From: Reyranella sp. CPCC 100927
GTDB lineage: Bacteria; Pseudomonadota; Alphaproteobacteria; Reyranellales; Reyranellaceae
DNA length: 64,000 bases
Reading direction: 5' to 3'
Assembly (NCBI RefSeq): GCF_007859315.1
Contig: NZ_VOHA01000029.1
Coordinates: 23,878-87,877, forward strand
The translations under genes were made by a program, and so were the position numbers. Of the stretch, positions 16,656-24,729 are shown piece by piece; position 1 is the first letter of the stretch, and each line of letters begins with the position of its first letter. Below the pieces are notes generated by a model. The model ran no database searches. It worked only from the letters and a program-made list of their open reading frames with translations, and had not been told where the DNA came from.

Positions 16656-16932
16656 CGCAGATATCGTAATCATGGACAACCTCGCGGCTCACAAGGTCGC
16701 CGGCGTCCGCGAGGCAATCGAAGCGGTCGGCGCGACGCTGCGCTACCTGCCGCAGTACTCGCTCGATCTGAGCCCGATCGAGATGTCGTTCAGCGCTCTC
16801 AAGGCGCATCTGCGCAAACTGGCCGAGCGGACAGTGCCTGTATTGTGGCAACGCGTCGGGCAGTTCGCACGTTGCCTGAGCCCACAGCACGCCTCTAACT
16901 ACTTCAGGCATGCTAACTATGCATCCAATTGA
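16656..16932 (+). mobile_element. IS630-family transposase, C-terminal fragment
   Basis: The frame reads [40 protein letters not shown], then a [12 protein letters not shown] region and ends [19 protein letters not shown] supplies the second Asp and SPIE the Glu of the DDE triad of IS630/Tc1-mariner transposases. The N-terminal half, including the HTH domain and first Asp, is absent, so it is a dead remnant. It is fused to the hydrolase pseudogene at about 16656, suggesting insertion followed by deletion. Confidence 0.88.
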
Positions 16933-16982
16933 ACGGAATATGCTCTAGTATGGCCCGATCGACCGGTAAAGCGGGGGCAACA

Positions 16983-17462
16983 ATGGGCGGTGGTGTACGG
17001 GGTCTCGCGGCGGTGGCCATACTGGCGGGCCTGACCGCCTGTACGGTCAACTACGGGCGGCAGGCCACGCTCGTGACCACATCAGGCGACCAGTTGTCCG
17101 CCAACGCCGGCGATACGGTGATGGATGTCCGCATCCTGCGCGGCGGAATCAGTGCGTTGGCGCTGGTCGACCACGGCGGTAGCGAAGCCCAGCGGGTGAT
17201 CGTGCGCTTCACCGGCGCCCAGGGCGGCAAGGCCGTTCTGGTGCGCAACGACCTGGTGATGAGCGGCGACAATCCCCTGTTGTGGGTGCCGGCCGGTGTT
17301 ACCTCGCCGGAGGCCAACTACGCAGCGGCAGCGCAACCCATCACCTTGGTGCTGGGACCGGGCGAGTATCTTCCCTTGGAAGGCCGGCGCCTTGTCGTGC
17401 GCCGGGTCAGCCGCGATACGCTGGAGTACACGGTCGAAGCAATCCAGCCGGACGCGCGGTAG
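16983..17462 (+). CDS. Small lipoprotein of unknown function
   Basis: Start set at ATG 16983, which gives a compact signal (MGGGVRGLAAVAILAGLTAC) with lipobox LTAC; ATG 16950 would add eleven basic residues. After the lipidated Cys the protein is about 140 aa, mainly beta-type, with GDQLSANAGDTVMDVRILRG and EYLPLEGRRLVVRRVSRDTL. No domain is recognised. It begins directly after the transposase remnant and converges on the ADP-ribosyltransferase-like gene with 15 bp between stops. Confidence 0.7.
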   Translation: MGGGVRGLAAVAILAGLTACTVNYGRQATLVTTSGDQLSANAGDTVMDVRILRGGISALALVDHGGSEAQRVIVRFTGAQGGKAVLVRNDLVMSGDNPLLWVPAGVTSPEANYAAAAQPITLVLGPGEYLPLEGRRLVVRRVSRDTLEYTVEAIQPDAR

Positions 17463-17477
17463 CGGGCACGCCGCCTC

Positions 17478-18821
17478 TCAGCTTGTTGTCGCAACCGGCC
17501 TGCACTTGTGGAAATTCTTGGCGATCTTGGACTCCGTGACCTTGCACGTGGGGCACGTCCACGTTTCACCGATGCTCTTGGATGGCAGCCGCGGCTTGTT
17601 TTGGTCGAGGTATCGGGTCCGGGCGCCGGCAAAGGCCTGTCGCGCCGATTGCTGCAAGCCTTGCATCAACGCCTCAAGCTGGATCGGAAAGTGCGAACCA
17701 TAGATTGCCGTCTGTGCGCTGCGTGATGGCAACACGCGCGTCGTCTTGAAGTCGACGTCATACAGCGTCACGGCGCCGGCGCCTGATGCGTCGGCGTCGA
17801 AGAAATACTTCCGCGTGACCTCAATCTCGGCCAGGATATCCTCGATCGGGATCTGGGCGACGGCAGCCTCGGGAAATGGATTGCTGACATGCAATCGCTT
17901 CTGCCAAGCCTCGGTGTTGAACGCGACGGTGTTGTCGACGCGCACGATGTAGACCCGGATCTCATTCTCCAGATGGTCGATTTTCCGCGGACTGCCCCCT
18001 TCAACCACCCGGATCTTGAGCCAATGACTGGCGGCTTCCCGTTTGTCTTCGGCGGTCCAACTGCTGAACGGTTTGAACGCCAGACGGAACGTCGCTGCAT
18101 CGCTGAGCAGCGGATAAGGCATGATCTCGCTGAACAGCTTGGCGACGCTGACCACGGAATGCAGGCAGTTGTCCTTGTTGTGGCCTTTGCGCAGGAACAG
18201 CGACCGCGCATAGACGTCCAGCGACAACGGATGCCAGGGCAGGTCGAGGCCGAACTCGCTGTAGACGGACTGGCCGGACGAGCGGGCGCGGCTGTGAAAG
18301 CCGCCCTGCTCGACGAGCTTTTCGTAAGGCCGGCCGTCGGCGCGAAAGCCGATGGCGATCGACCATGCCTGGCCGCGCCGATTGAACTCCAGATTTTTGA
18401 TGAACACGCTGCGCGCGTCGATTGCCTTCTCGGCGCGGATGCCGGCCGGACTCGACGACAGGAAACCGTCCAACGCGATCCGTTGAAATCCCAGGACGAG
18501 CAGCGTAGTCAGGATCTGGCGCCGGCGATGATCGTCCATCCGCGCCAGATCGGGCGACGGCGACCATGCCGTGCCCGTCTTCGTCAGCACGGCAAGGAAT
18601 GCGTCACTCAAGCGCGTCTTGTCGCCGTCGGTGAGATCGTCGACCTGGCGCGCTTCTTCCCAGAAGTAGTTGAACCAATAGCCGAAGCTCCGCTTGTCAG
18701 TCCCACCGAAGGGATTCGCAACATCCTTGATCTCGGCCCATCGGTCGGCCCGGTTGTTCGGCGCCGCTCTGAGGTTCGGCGGCATGGTGTTCACGACGGG
18801 CGCTTGATAAATCGGTCGCAT
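17478..18821 (-). CDS. Unknown protein with a cholera-toxin-like ADP-ribosyltransferase segment and C-terminal zinc-ribbon motif
   Basis: Start ATG 18821 is chosen because AGGAG lies about seven bases upstream; a longer frame to 18884 has no such site. The 447-aa protein has no signal peptide. Residues 159-175 (FRADGRPYEKLVEQGGF) closely resemble the NAD-binding R.D.RP....GG(L/F) motif of cholera/heat-labile/pertussis toxin A chains. Residues 287-295 (EIRVYIVRV) and 314-330 (NPFPEAAVAQIPIEDIL) line up with the later strand and ExE loop. However the STS-like motif is not clear and the catalytic second Glu of ExE aligns with Ala320, with Glu318 kept. The C-terminus has Cys423, Cys426, His438 and Cys440. 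Inference: a diverged, perhaps inactive or repurposed ART-fold protein. Flanking genes give no functional clue. Confidence 0.55.
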   Translation of the reverse strand: MRPIYQAPVVNTMPPNLRAAPNNRADRWAEIKDVANPFGGTDKRSFGYWFNYFWEEARQVDDLTDGDKTRLSDAFLAVLTKTGTAWSPSPDLARMDDHRRRQILTTLLVLGFQRIALDGFLSSSPAGIRAEKAIDARSVFIKNLEFNRRGQAWSIAIGFRADGRPYEKLVEQGGFHSRARSSGQSVYSEFGLDLPWHPLSLDVYARSLFLRKGHNKDNCLHSVVSVAKLFSEIMPYPLLSDAATFRLAFKPFSSWTAEDKREAASHWLKIRVVEGGSPRKIDHLENEIRVYIVRVDNTVAFNTEAWQKRLHVSNPFPEAAVAQIPIEDILAEIEVTRKYFFDADASGAGAVTLYDVDFKTTRVLPSRSAQTAIYGSHFPIQLEALMQGLQQSARQAFAGARTRYLDQNKPRLPSKSIGETWTCPTCKVTESKIAKNFHKCRPVATTS

Positions 18822-18988
18822 CGACGATCTCCTGATGCGCGCGATACGCGCGGAGGTGTGCGCTGGCCGGCTATCGAGGGGCACACTGTTCTGTCGCGTC
18901 GGCGACGTCCCCTTCGCGTGCTGAATGCCGAACTGTATGCGCTTGCGGCGAACACCAACGTTGTTAAAAATTCTTAAATTGGTTCCGC

Positions 18989-20074
18989 CTACGCTGCCAT
19001 CTCCAGCCGGGGATAGTCCGTGTAGCCTCGCATGTCGCCGCCGTAGAACGTCGTCGTGTCGGGCACGTTCAGCGGCGCGTTGCGGGCGAGACGCTCGACG
19101 AGATCGGGATTCGCCAGGAACGCCCGGCCGAAGGCGATCAGATCGGCGCGGCCTGTTTCAATCGCCGTCATCGCGAGGTCGCGATCGTAGCCGTTGTTGG
19201 CCATGTACATCCCTTTGAAGGCCCGGCGCAGCACTTGAACATCGTGACCGGGCTGCAGGTCACGCGATCCGCCAGGATGGCCTTCGGGCATGTGCAGGTA
19301 TGCCAGAGGATAATCGTTCAACCGCTCGATGACGTAGCCGAACGTCGTCATCGGATCGCTGTCGGTCATGTCGTTGGCCTGGCTGAACGGCGCCAGGCGC
19401 AAGCCCACGCGGCCGGGCCATTCGGCGCTGACGGCTTCGATGACGTCGAACAGGAAACGAGCGCGGTTGGCCAGCGATCCACCGTAGTCGTCAGTGCGCC
19501 GGTTCGTGCCGTCCTGCAGGAACTGATCGATCAGGTAGCCGTTGGCGCCGTGGATCTCGATACCGTCCAGGCCGGCCTCGCGAGCGTTGCGCGCGGCAAG
19601 CGCGAAGTCGCGTACGATGGTGCGGATCTCATCGACGTCAAGCGCGCGCGGTTGGCCGGCAGCGATGAACTGCGTGCCGTCGAAGACGCGGGCCTTGGCT
19701 TGCACCGCCGAGGGAGCCACCGGCGCTGCCCCGCCGGGGCGCAGGCTTGCGTGCGAGATGCGGCCGACGTGCCAGAGCTGGGCGAAGATGCGTCCGTGAC
19801 GCGCATGAACGGCCTCGGCGATCTGGCGCCAGCCATCGATCTGCTGTGGCGTGTACGTGCCGGGCGCGCGCACGCCACCGACGGCGTCGGCGGAAATGTC
19901 GGTCGCTTCACTGATGATCAGGCCGGCACTGGCGCGCTGGGCGTAGTACGTGGCGTTCAGCGCCGTCGGTGCATTGGTGCCGGCAGCCGCGCGATTGCGG
20001 GTCAGCGGCGACATCACGAGGCGGTTGGGCAACGTCAGCGTGCCGATCCGCAACGGGGAGAACAGGGTGGTCAT
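18989..20074 (-). CDS. nemA: Old Yellow Enzyme family alkene reductase
   Basis: NAD(P)H:FMN-dependent reductase of activated alkenes, nitro compounds or N-ethylmaleimide. The 361-aa protein begins LFSPLRIGTLTLPNRLVMSP and has the substrate-anchoring His/Asn pair in IHGANGYLIDQFLQD, the DDYGGSLANRARF segment and the FMN-phosphate site GRAFLANPDLVERL. It resembles the classical NemA/OYE class. It stands alone, 96 bp downstream of the DUF4166 gene on the same strand. Confidence 0.93.
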   Translation of the reverse strand: MTTLFSPLRIGTLTLPNRLVMSPLTRNRAAAGTNAPTALNATYYAQRASAGLIISEATDISADAVGGVRAPGTYTPQQIDGWRQIAEAVHARHGRIFAQLWHVGRISHASLRPGGAAPVAPSAVQAKARVFDGTQFIAAGQPRALDVDEIRTIVRDFALAARNAREAGLDGIEIHGANGYLIDQFLQDGTNRRTDDYGGSLANRARFLFDVIEAVSAEWPGRVGLRLAPFSQANDMTDSDPMTTFGYVIERLNDYPLAYLHMPEGHPGGSRDLQPGHDVQVLRRAFKGMYMANNGYDRDLAMTAIETGRADLIAFGRAFLANPDLVERLARNAPLNVPDTTTFYGGDMRGYTDYPRLEMAA

Positions 20075-20170
20075 GGCGGGTACCCTTCCAGTGGAACAGG
20101 CCGGCGACGGAGCCGGGATGTCCGGAAGGTATTCGCGCCAGAGTGCGCTATAAATACGCCATGGATCCCA

Positions 20171-20815
20171 TCACTGGGGACTGTCAGTCGCCAATTCGGC
20201 ATCAGGCGGCAGCTCAAAAGTGGCATCGTAGCGAAACAGCACACCGGCCAAGGGGTGCCGGATGACCATGCACATGGTGAAGCGAGTCTCGTCCACCGGG
20301 CGTTCTTCGACATAGGCCTTGCCGAACAGCAGGCCGAGTGGGATGGGCAGACGCCATCCCAGGATGCGCCAGATGTAGCCGGCGCTCCTGAACACCAAAG
20401 CCCCGTCCTCGGCGCCAACGATCAGCCGCATGCCGACGCCGAAGCGCACGAACTCGATCACCTCGTTGTCTCGCACGTGTTCCATGTGCGAGCGAAAATG
20501 AAAATCGGTGCGATCGTCGATGTGAAAGACTCGATCCCAGTAGATGAAGGCGTCGTCTGGCCGGCAGTTGTAGTGCACGTCGATGGGAACATCCTTGCGC
20601 CGATAGGGGACGATGGCACCGAACAGCAGGCCGAAAGGGATGAGCAGCTTGGCCACGGCGGCGTGATGGATTTCGTGCATGACGCCGCGCACGGTGATGC
20701 GGTCGTCCGAGTATGGGCGCAGAAAATAATGGCGCCGGATCACCGCGCCGAGGCGGTTCCAATCGTTACCCAGCACCTGCTGGAAAGCAGGCAGGTCCGG
20801 TTTCATACTGGCCAA
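20171..20815 (-). CDS. DUF4166 domain protein
   Basis: The 214-aa cytoplasmic protein contains VLGNDWNRLGAVIRRHYFLR, HHAAVAKLLIPFGLLFG, VEFVRFGVGMRL-type and GWRLPIPLGLLFGKAY segments typical of DUF4166, a domain also found fused to saccharopine-dehydrogenase-like proteins. Function is unknown. ATG 20815 or the fourth-codon ATG at 20806 can start it. Divergent from the PPOX gene with about 100 bp between. Confidence 0.7.
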   Translation of the reverse strand: MASMKPDLPAFQQVLGNDWNRLGAVIRRHYFLRPYSDDRITVRGVMHEIHHAAVAKLLIPFGLLFGAIVPYRRKDVPIDVHYNCRPDDAFIYWDRVFHIDDRTDFHFRSHMEHVRDNEVIEFVRFGVGMRLIVGAEDGALVFRSAGYIWRILGWRLPIPLGLLFGKAYVEERPVDETRFTMCMVIRHPLAGVLFRYDATFELPPDAELATDSPQ

Positions 20816-20918
20816 TGATAATGCTCCGGCAACGTGTTCATTCGCGTCAAGCCAGAGAGTATAAACGGAACAACGTCACCCCTTGCCTCAAAGGCGAGGG
20901 GATCATCAGGAGAACTCC

Positions 20919-21314
20919 ATGCCTGCCGATGTCGGAAAATATCAGGACCTGCTGACCACCGCCAAGGCGCTTGCCCATTTGGCAACGCGCATGGCGGACG
21001 GTTCACCGCAGGTCACGCCGGTCTGGTTCGATTGGCTTGACGGCAAGGTCCGGGTGAACACGGCGCGCGGCCGGGTCAAGGACAGGAACATGCAGGAAGG
21101 TAACCCGGTGGCGCTGTCGATCGTCGATCCGGCCAACCCGTATCGCTACGTGCAGATCCGCGGCACCATCACGCGCCGGACCGAGACCGGCGCCGAGGAT
21201 CACATCAACCAGCTCTCGCGGAAGTATACCGGAGATACCTACAAATTCGGCCAGCCCGGCGATGTGCGCGTAATGTGTGAGATCACGCCGACGTCCGTCT
21301 CCGGCATGGGCTGA
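20919..21314 (+). CDS. PPOX-class FMN/F420-binding split-barrel protein
   Basis: ATG 20919 follows AGGAGAAC. The 131-aa protein has the split-barrel flavin-binding pattern: KALAHLATRMADGSPQVTPV, WLDGKVRVNTARGRVKDRNM, VALSIVDPANPYRYVQIRG and a closing EITPTSVSGMG. Such pyridoxamine-5'-phosphate-oxidase-like proteins use FMN, F420 or haem and are generally annotated as PPOX-class F420-dependent enzymes; in a proteobacterium the cofactor is uncertain. No operon partner. Confidence 0.85.
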   Translation: MPADVGKYQDLLTTAKALAHLATRMADGSPQVTPVWFDWLDGKVRVNTARGRVKDRNMQEGNPVALSIVDPANPYRYVQIRGTITRRTETGAEDHINQLSRKYTGDTYKFGQPGDVRVMCEITPTSVSGMG

Positions 21315-21378
21315 CTGGGTATTTTCCCCATGATCCCGGCGAGCGCGAGCACGCTCGCCGGTCGTGCCGGCGCACCGC

Positions 21379-21990
21379 CTATCCGTTGTTGACGATCGCC
21401 GCGGCGCGTTTCTGTTCCACAACAGCAAGGGCGCGGTCGCGCGCCTCTTCCAGTCGCCGGATGTCGATCTGGCAGAACTCGCGCTGTTGCGGATTGCACT
21501 TGTCATTGACGGCCTTGATATCGGCCGTCACCAGTTCCTTGATTTGCTCGGCAATGCGCGTGAAGTGCGCATCGCGGTCCGACGGTGTGCGGAACGGCGG
21601 CGGCGCCATCACGATGATGTTCCGCTCCGGATAGTAGTTGTTGGCGCCTGACGATGCATCGACGGCGGCGCCGATCAGGCCGCCCATCAGAATGTTACCG
21701 AGCGTCGCGCCACTGAAAGTCGGTTCGATGATTTCGGTGGTCTGCTCGGAGCCGGCACCGGTACATACCACCGTCAGGGGGTCCTTGCGCCGCAGCACCC
21801 TCAGCTTGCCTGGCGTTTTAGTGATACTACCCAGGCTGCCGTCTCCAGAACGCGATACCGCGCACTGGGCGCCCTCAGGATAAGTGACGAACGTCAATTC
21901 CTGGCTTGTGCCGGACAAGACCGTAGCACACGACCCCAACAACATCGCCGTCGCCACACCGGCGGCGATGCCCAAACCCTTGAGATACAT
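21379..21990 (-). CDS. Lipoprotein of unknown function
   Basis: The 203-aa precursor has a lipoprotein signal with lipobox LLGSC (Cys21). The mature protein has a beta-rich PEGA-like stretch (LTFVTYPEGAQCAVSRSG, ITKTPGKLRVLRRKDPLTVV), then a glycine-rich hydrophobic segment (GNILMGGLIGAAVDASSG) that recurs in proteins of this type, and an alpha-helical C-terminus. No enzymatic motif. Convergent with the PPOX gene. Confidence 0.75.
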   Translation of the reverse strand: MYLKGLGIAAGVATAMLLGSCATVLSGTSQELTFVTYPEGAQCAVSRSGDGSLGSITKTPGKLRVLRRKDPLTVVCTGAGSEQTTEIIEPTFSGATLGNILMGGLIGAAVDASSGANNYYPERNIIVMAPPPFRTPSDRDAHFTRIAEQIKELVTADIKAVNDKCNPQQREFCQIDIRRLEEARDRALAVVEQKRAAAIVNNG

Positions 21991-22100
21991 GAAACCCTAC
22001 TTCCCCAGTGACCCAGCCTTCTTCGGAGGCATGTTATTCAATCTAACAGTGTGGAGAGCGGGTCGCTACATCTTTTGCGCGCAGGTGTGAATTCTTGCGA

Positions 22101-22718
22101 TCAGCCGCCCTGCTCCTGTACCGCTTGGCGTACATTCGGACGTGCTGCCATTCGATTGCGGTGATCCATGATGCGCGGCAGGCGGGTGACATCGACGCCA
22201 TCCGCTTCCAGCCAGCGGGCGAGCGTGTAGAGATAGGGATCGCAGATCGAGTACTGGTCGCCCAGGACCCATGGTCCCTTGAGCATGGTACGTTCGATCA
22301 GGTCGAAGCACCCGAATACGCTCTCCGGCACTTTCCGCTTCATGGCTTCGATCGCAGCCGCGTCGTCCGCCCACCGATAACCGCGCATGCGATGGGCATG
22401 CGCGACATGAACGGTTGAGCACAGATAGCTGTTGAACGCCTGGGCCTGGGCGAAGGCAAAGGGATCGGTCGGCGCCAGCACTGCAGCGGGGAACGATTGC
22501 GCGATGAAGGCCAGGATCGCCGGCGTTTCGGTCAGTACCCCCTTGTCCGTCACCAACGCCGGCACGCGCCCCTTGGGATTGACGCGCAGGTAGTCCGGCG
22601 ATTGTTGTTCGTTGGCGGCGAAATCGATTCGCGTAGCTTTGAACGCGGCACCGGCGTCGATCAGCGCGATGTGGCTGGCCAGCGCACAGGTGTTGGGCGT
22701 GTAGAAAAACGTGAACAC
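22101..22718 (-). CDS. Glutathione S-transferase
   Basis: Start assigned to GTG 22718, preceded by AGGGAGA on the minus strand; the longer open frame upstream overlaps the hydrolase gene and lacks GST similarity. The 205-aa protein has a thioredoxin-like N-domain (FTFFYTPNTCALASHIALID, VNPKGRVPALVTDKG, LTETPAILAFIAQ) and an all-alpha C-domain with GPWVLGDQYSICDPYLYTLA. Beta-class-like, with Cys in NTCALASHI near the glutathione thiol. It lies 22 bp after the dienelactone hydrolase gene and is probably co-transcribed. Confidence 0.88.
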   Translation of the reverse strand: MFTFFYTPNTCALASHIALIDAGAAFKATRIDFAANEQQSPDYLRVNPKGRVPALVTDKGVLTETPAILAFIAQSFPAAVLAPTDPFAFAQAQAFNSYLCSTVHVAHAHRMRGYRWADDAAAIEAMKRKVPESVFGCFDLIERTMLKGPWVLGDQYSICDPYLYTLARWLEADGVDVTRLPRIMDHRNRMAARPNVRQAVQEQGG

Positions 22719-22740
22719 GGCGATCTCCCTGGTCTGCGGG

Positions 22741-23568
22741 CTAGTCCGGCGATGGCGCCAGTCGACGGGTGAAAAATGCCAGGATTTCGTCGCGCGCCGC
22801 AATCGTTGGCTGACCGGCCGTGTCGATGAGGTGGACCGTCACGACGCTGTGCGGGCTCGTCACGTGACGTGCGAAGAAGGGCGGCACATCCGGGTTGGCG
22901 GCGCTGTCGGGCAGCACCCGGCTGACGAAGCGCTCGCCGAGTGCGGCGGCGTAGGCGGCGAAGCGCTGGCTCCGACAGAACGAGTCGCCGTCGAACCTGT
23001 ACGCCAGCACCGTGAGGTCTTCCCGTTCGAGGCGGGCACGCACGGCCGCGGCGTCCTCGGGTGCGATCTCGATGCCGGCCGGATCGTTGAGCGGCAGCGA
23101 CGGCTGGCAGAGGACAGGTGCCAGCACCGATGGCTCGAGCATCATCGTAAGCGCGAAGTTGCCGGTGAAGCACATGCCGATGGCGCCGACGCCCGGGCCG
23201 CCGCATTGCTGGTGCGCCAGCCGGGCGAGCGCCATCAGCCACCGGGTGACCGGGCTCGACTGATTTGCGGCCAGCGCGCGAAACTCGGCGCTGACGCAGG
23301 CACGCTGGAACACGGCGGCGCCTTCCGCCGCCGCCGGCATGGCGCCGTCGCGGCCGAAGAGCGATGGCATGTAGACGGTGAAATCCGCATCGCGAACCCA
23401 GCGCGCAAATCGTGCGACGTGCGGACTGATGCCCGGCATCTCGGTCATCACGATGACCGCCGGTCCGGAACCCGCGACATGGACCACCTTGGTCGTACCC
23501 TCGAGCGTGATCGGCCGGTGCTCGAAGTCCTCCAGGCGATCGTCCTCATTCAGATTCCGACTTGTCAT
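22741..23568 (-). CDS. Dienelactone hydrolase family protein
   Basis: Start taken as ATG 23568; the GTG three codons upstream is an alternative. The 275-aa alpha/beta-hydrolase has the DLH signatures: an early Glu loop (VIVMTEMPGISPHVARFARW), a Cys nucleophile in GAIGMCFTGNFALTMM, an Asp in YRFDGDSFC and a late His. DLH enzymes open the enol-lactone ring of dienelactones from chlorocatechol breakdown, though many relatives have other substrates. Divergent from the GlxA-type regulator across a perfect palindrome, so that regulator likely controls it and the downstream GST. Confidence 0.85.
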   Translation of the reverse strand: MTSRNLNEDDRLEDFEHRPITLEGTTKVVHVAGSGPAVIVMTEMPGISPHVARFARWVRDADFTVYMPSLFGRDGAMPAAAEGAAVFQRACVSAEFRALAANQSSPVTRWLMALARLAHQQCGGPGVGAIGMCFTGNFALTMMLEPSVLAPVLCQPSLPLNDPAGIEIAPEDAAAVRARLEREDLTVLAYRFDGDSFCRSQRFAAYAAALGERFVSRVLPDSAANPDVPPFFARHVTSPHSVVTVHLIDTAGQPTIAARDEILAFFTRRLAPSPD

Positions 23569-23632
23569 GGGTGCCACCGTTTCTTCCCAGGCATGGCGGC
23601 CATGTTTGCCCGCGCAGGTACGTATCGGCTAG

Positions 23633-23646
23633 TGTCGAATTCGACA
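23633..23646. promoter_or_regulatory. Perfect 14-bp palindrome, candidate operator
   Basis: TGTCGAATTCGACA is a perfect dyad located between the divergent dienelactone hydrolase and GlxA-type regulator genes, 23 bp before the regulator ATG. Its position and symmetry suggest an operator for one or both genes. Binding by the neighbouring AraC-type protein is inference; such proteins more often bind direct repeats. Confidence 0.5.
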
Positions 23647-23668
23647 TTATTCAGGGTGAATCCGCCAC

Positions 23669-24628
23669 ATGACACGTACCCTGGTTCTGGCGTTTCCGGA
23701 TGGCTTGGCGTCGAGCCTGGCCATCACGCTCGACGCCCTCGAGACGGCGAACCACATCAGCCGCCAGGGTGGGCGTCGCCCGCCGTTTCAGGTGCAGACA
23801 GTGCCGTTGCGGCGAGCCGGGCCGGTGAAATTCACGCACGGCGATCTCCTGATCGTACCGGGACTGGGCGGTACCTCGGAGCAGGAGGTCATCGCACGCC
23901 TCGCCACGTTGCCGGCGCGGCGGGCAATCGACCTTGTCGGCCGCGCGAGCAAGGCGGGCGCGTCCATCGCGGCTTCATGCGCCGGTACTTTCGTGCTGGC
24001 TGAAGCAGGCTTGCTGTCGGCGCGGCGTGCCACGACGACCTGGTGGCTGGCAGCGCTGTTTCGGCGTCGGTATCCCGACGTGCGCCTTGAGCCGGACGCG
24101 ATCGTGATGCCGGATTGGCCGTTGGCGACGGCCGGGGCGGCCATGGCGCAGATGGACCTCATGCTGTCGATCATCGCCAAGTTCGCCAGCCCGGCGCTGT
24201 CGGCTGCCTGCGCCCGCTATCTCGTGCTGGACCGGCGGCGCTCCCAGGCGCCCTACATGGCGCTGGCCTTCCTGGCAGGCCAGGACGAAACGGTCGCGCA
24301 GGCTGAAGCGTGGGTACGCCAGAACATCCGCAAGGACTTTTCGGTCGATGCGGTGGCGGATGCCGTGGGCCTGTCCCCGCGCACCTTTGCGCGTCGCCTG
24401 GCGGCTGTCTGCGGCCTGTCGCCGATCCGATTTGTCCAGCGGATCCGGATCGAGGCTGCCGAGGTGCTGCTGGAGACGACGCGCCTGCCCGTCGATGCGG
24501 TTGCCCGCCAGGTCGGCTATGCCGAACCCTCGACGTTGCGGCGCCTGATTCGGCGGGAGGCACGGCGATCTCCGGCCGAGTGGCGGCGCGGGCGTGTGAT
24601 GCCGAGTGTCCGGCAGCCACCGGCATAG
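23669..24628 (+). CDS. GlxA-family transcriptional regulator (DJ-1/PfpI domain + AraC HTH)
   Basis: The 319-aa protein has an N-terminal class-I glutamine-amidotransferase-like domain (residues 1-175; nucleophile-elbow region AASCAGTFVLAEAGLLSARR) and a C-terminal AraC-type double HTH (215-315; SVDAVADAVGLSPRTFARRL, FVQRIRIEAAEVLLETT, VGYAEPSTLRRLIRREARRS). GlxA-family regulators sense small metabolites through the PfpI-like domain. Likely target is the divergent hydrolase-GST pair. Confidence 0.93.
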   Translation: MTRTLVLAFPDGLASSLAITLDALETANHISRQGGRRPPFQVQTVPLRRAGPVKFTHGDLLIVPGLGGTSEQEVIARLATLPARRAIDLVGRASKAGASIAASCAGTFVLAEAGLLSARRATTTWWLAALFRRRYPDVRLEPDAIVMPDWPLATAGAAMAQMDLMLSIIAKFASPALSAACARYLVLDRRRSQAPYMALAFLAGQDETVAQAEAWVRQNIRKDFSVDAVADAVGLSPRTFARRLAAVCGLSPIRFVQRIRIEAAEVLLETTRLPVDAVARQVGYAEPSTLRRLIRREARRSPAEWRRGRVMPSVRQPPA

Positions 24629-24729
24629 CAAACGGATATCGCTGAAATAAGCAAAGGCGCGCTTCAATAGTGCGCGGATGACGCCAATATGAAGGGGACT
24701 GCGAGGCGTTACACAGGACGGTACGTCCG

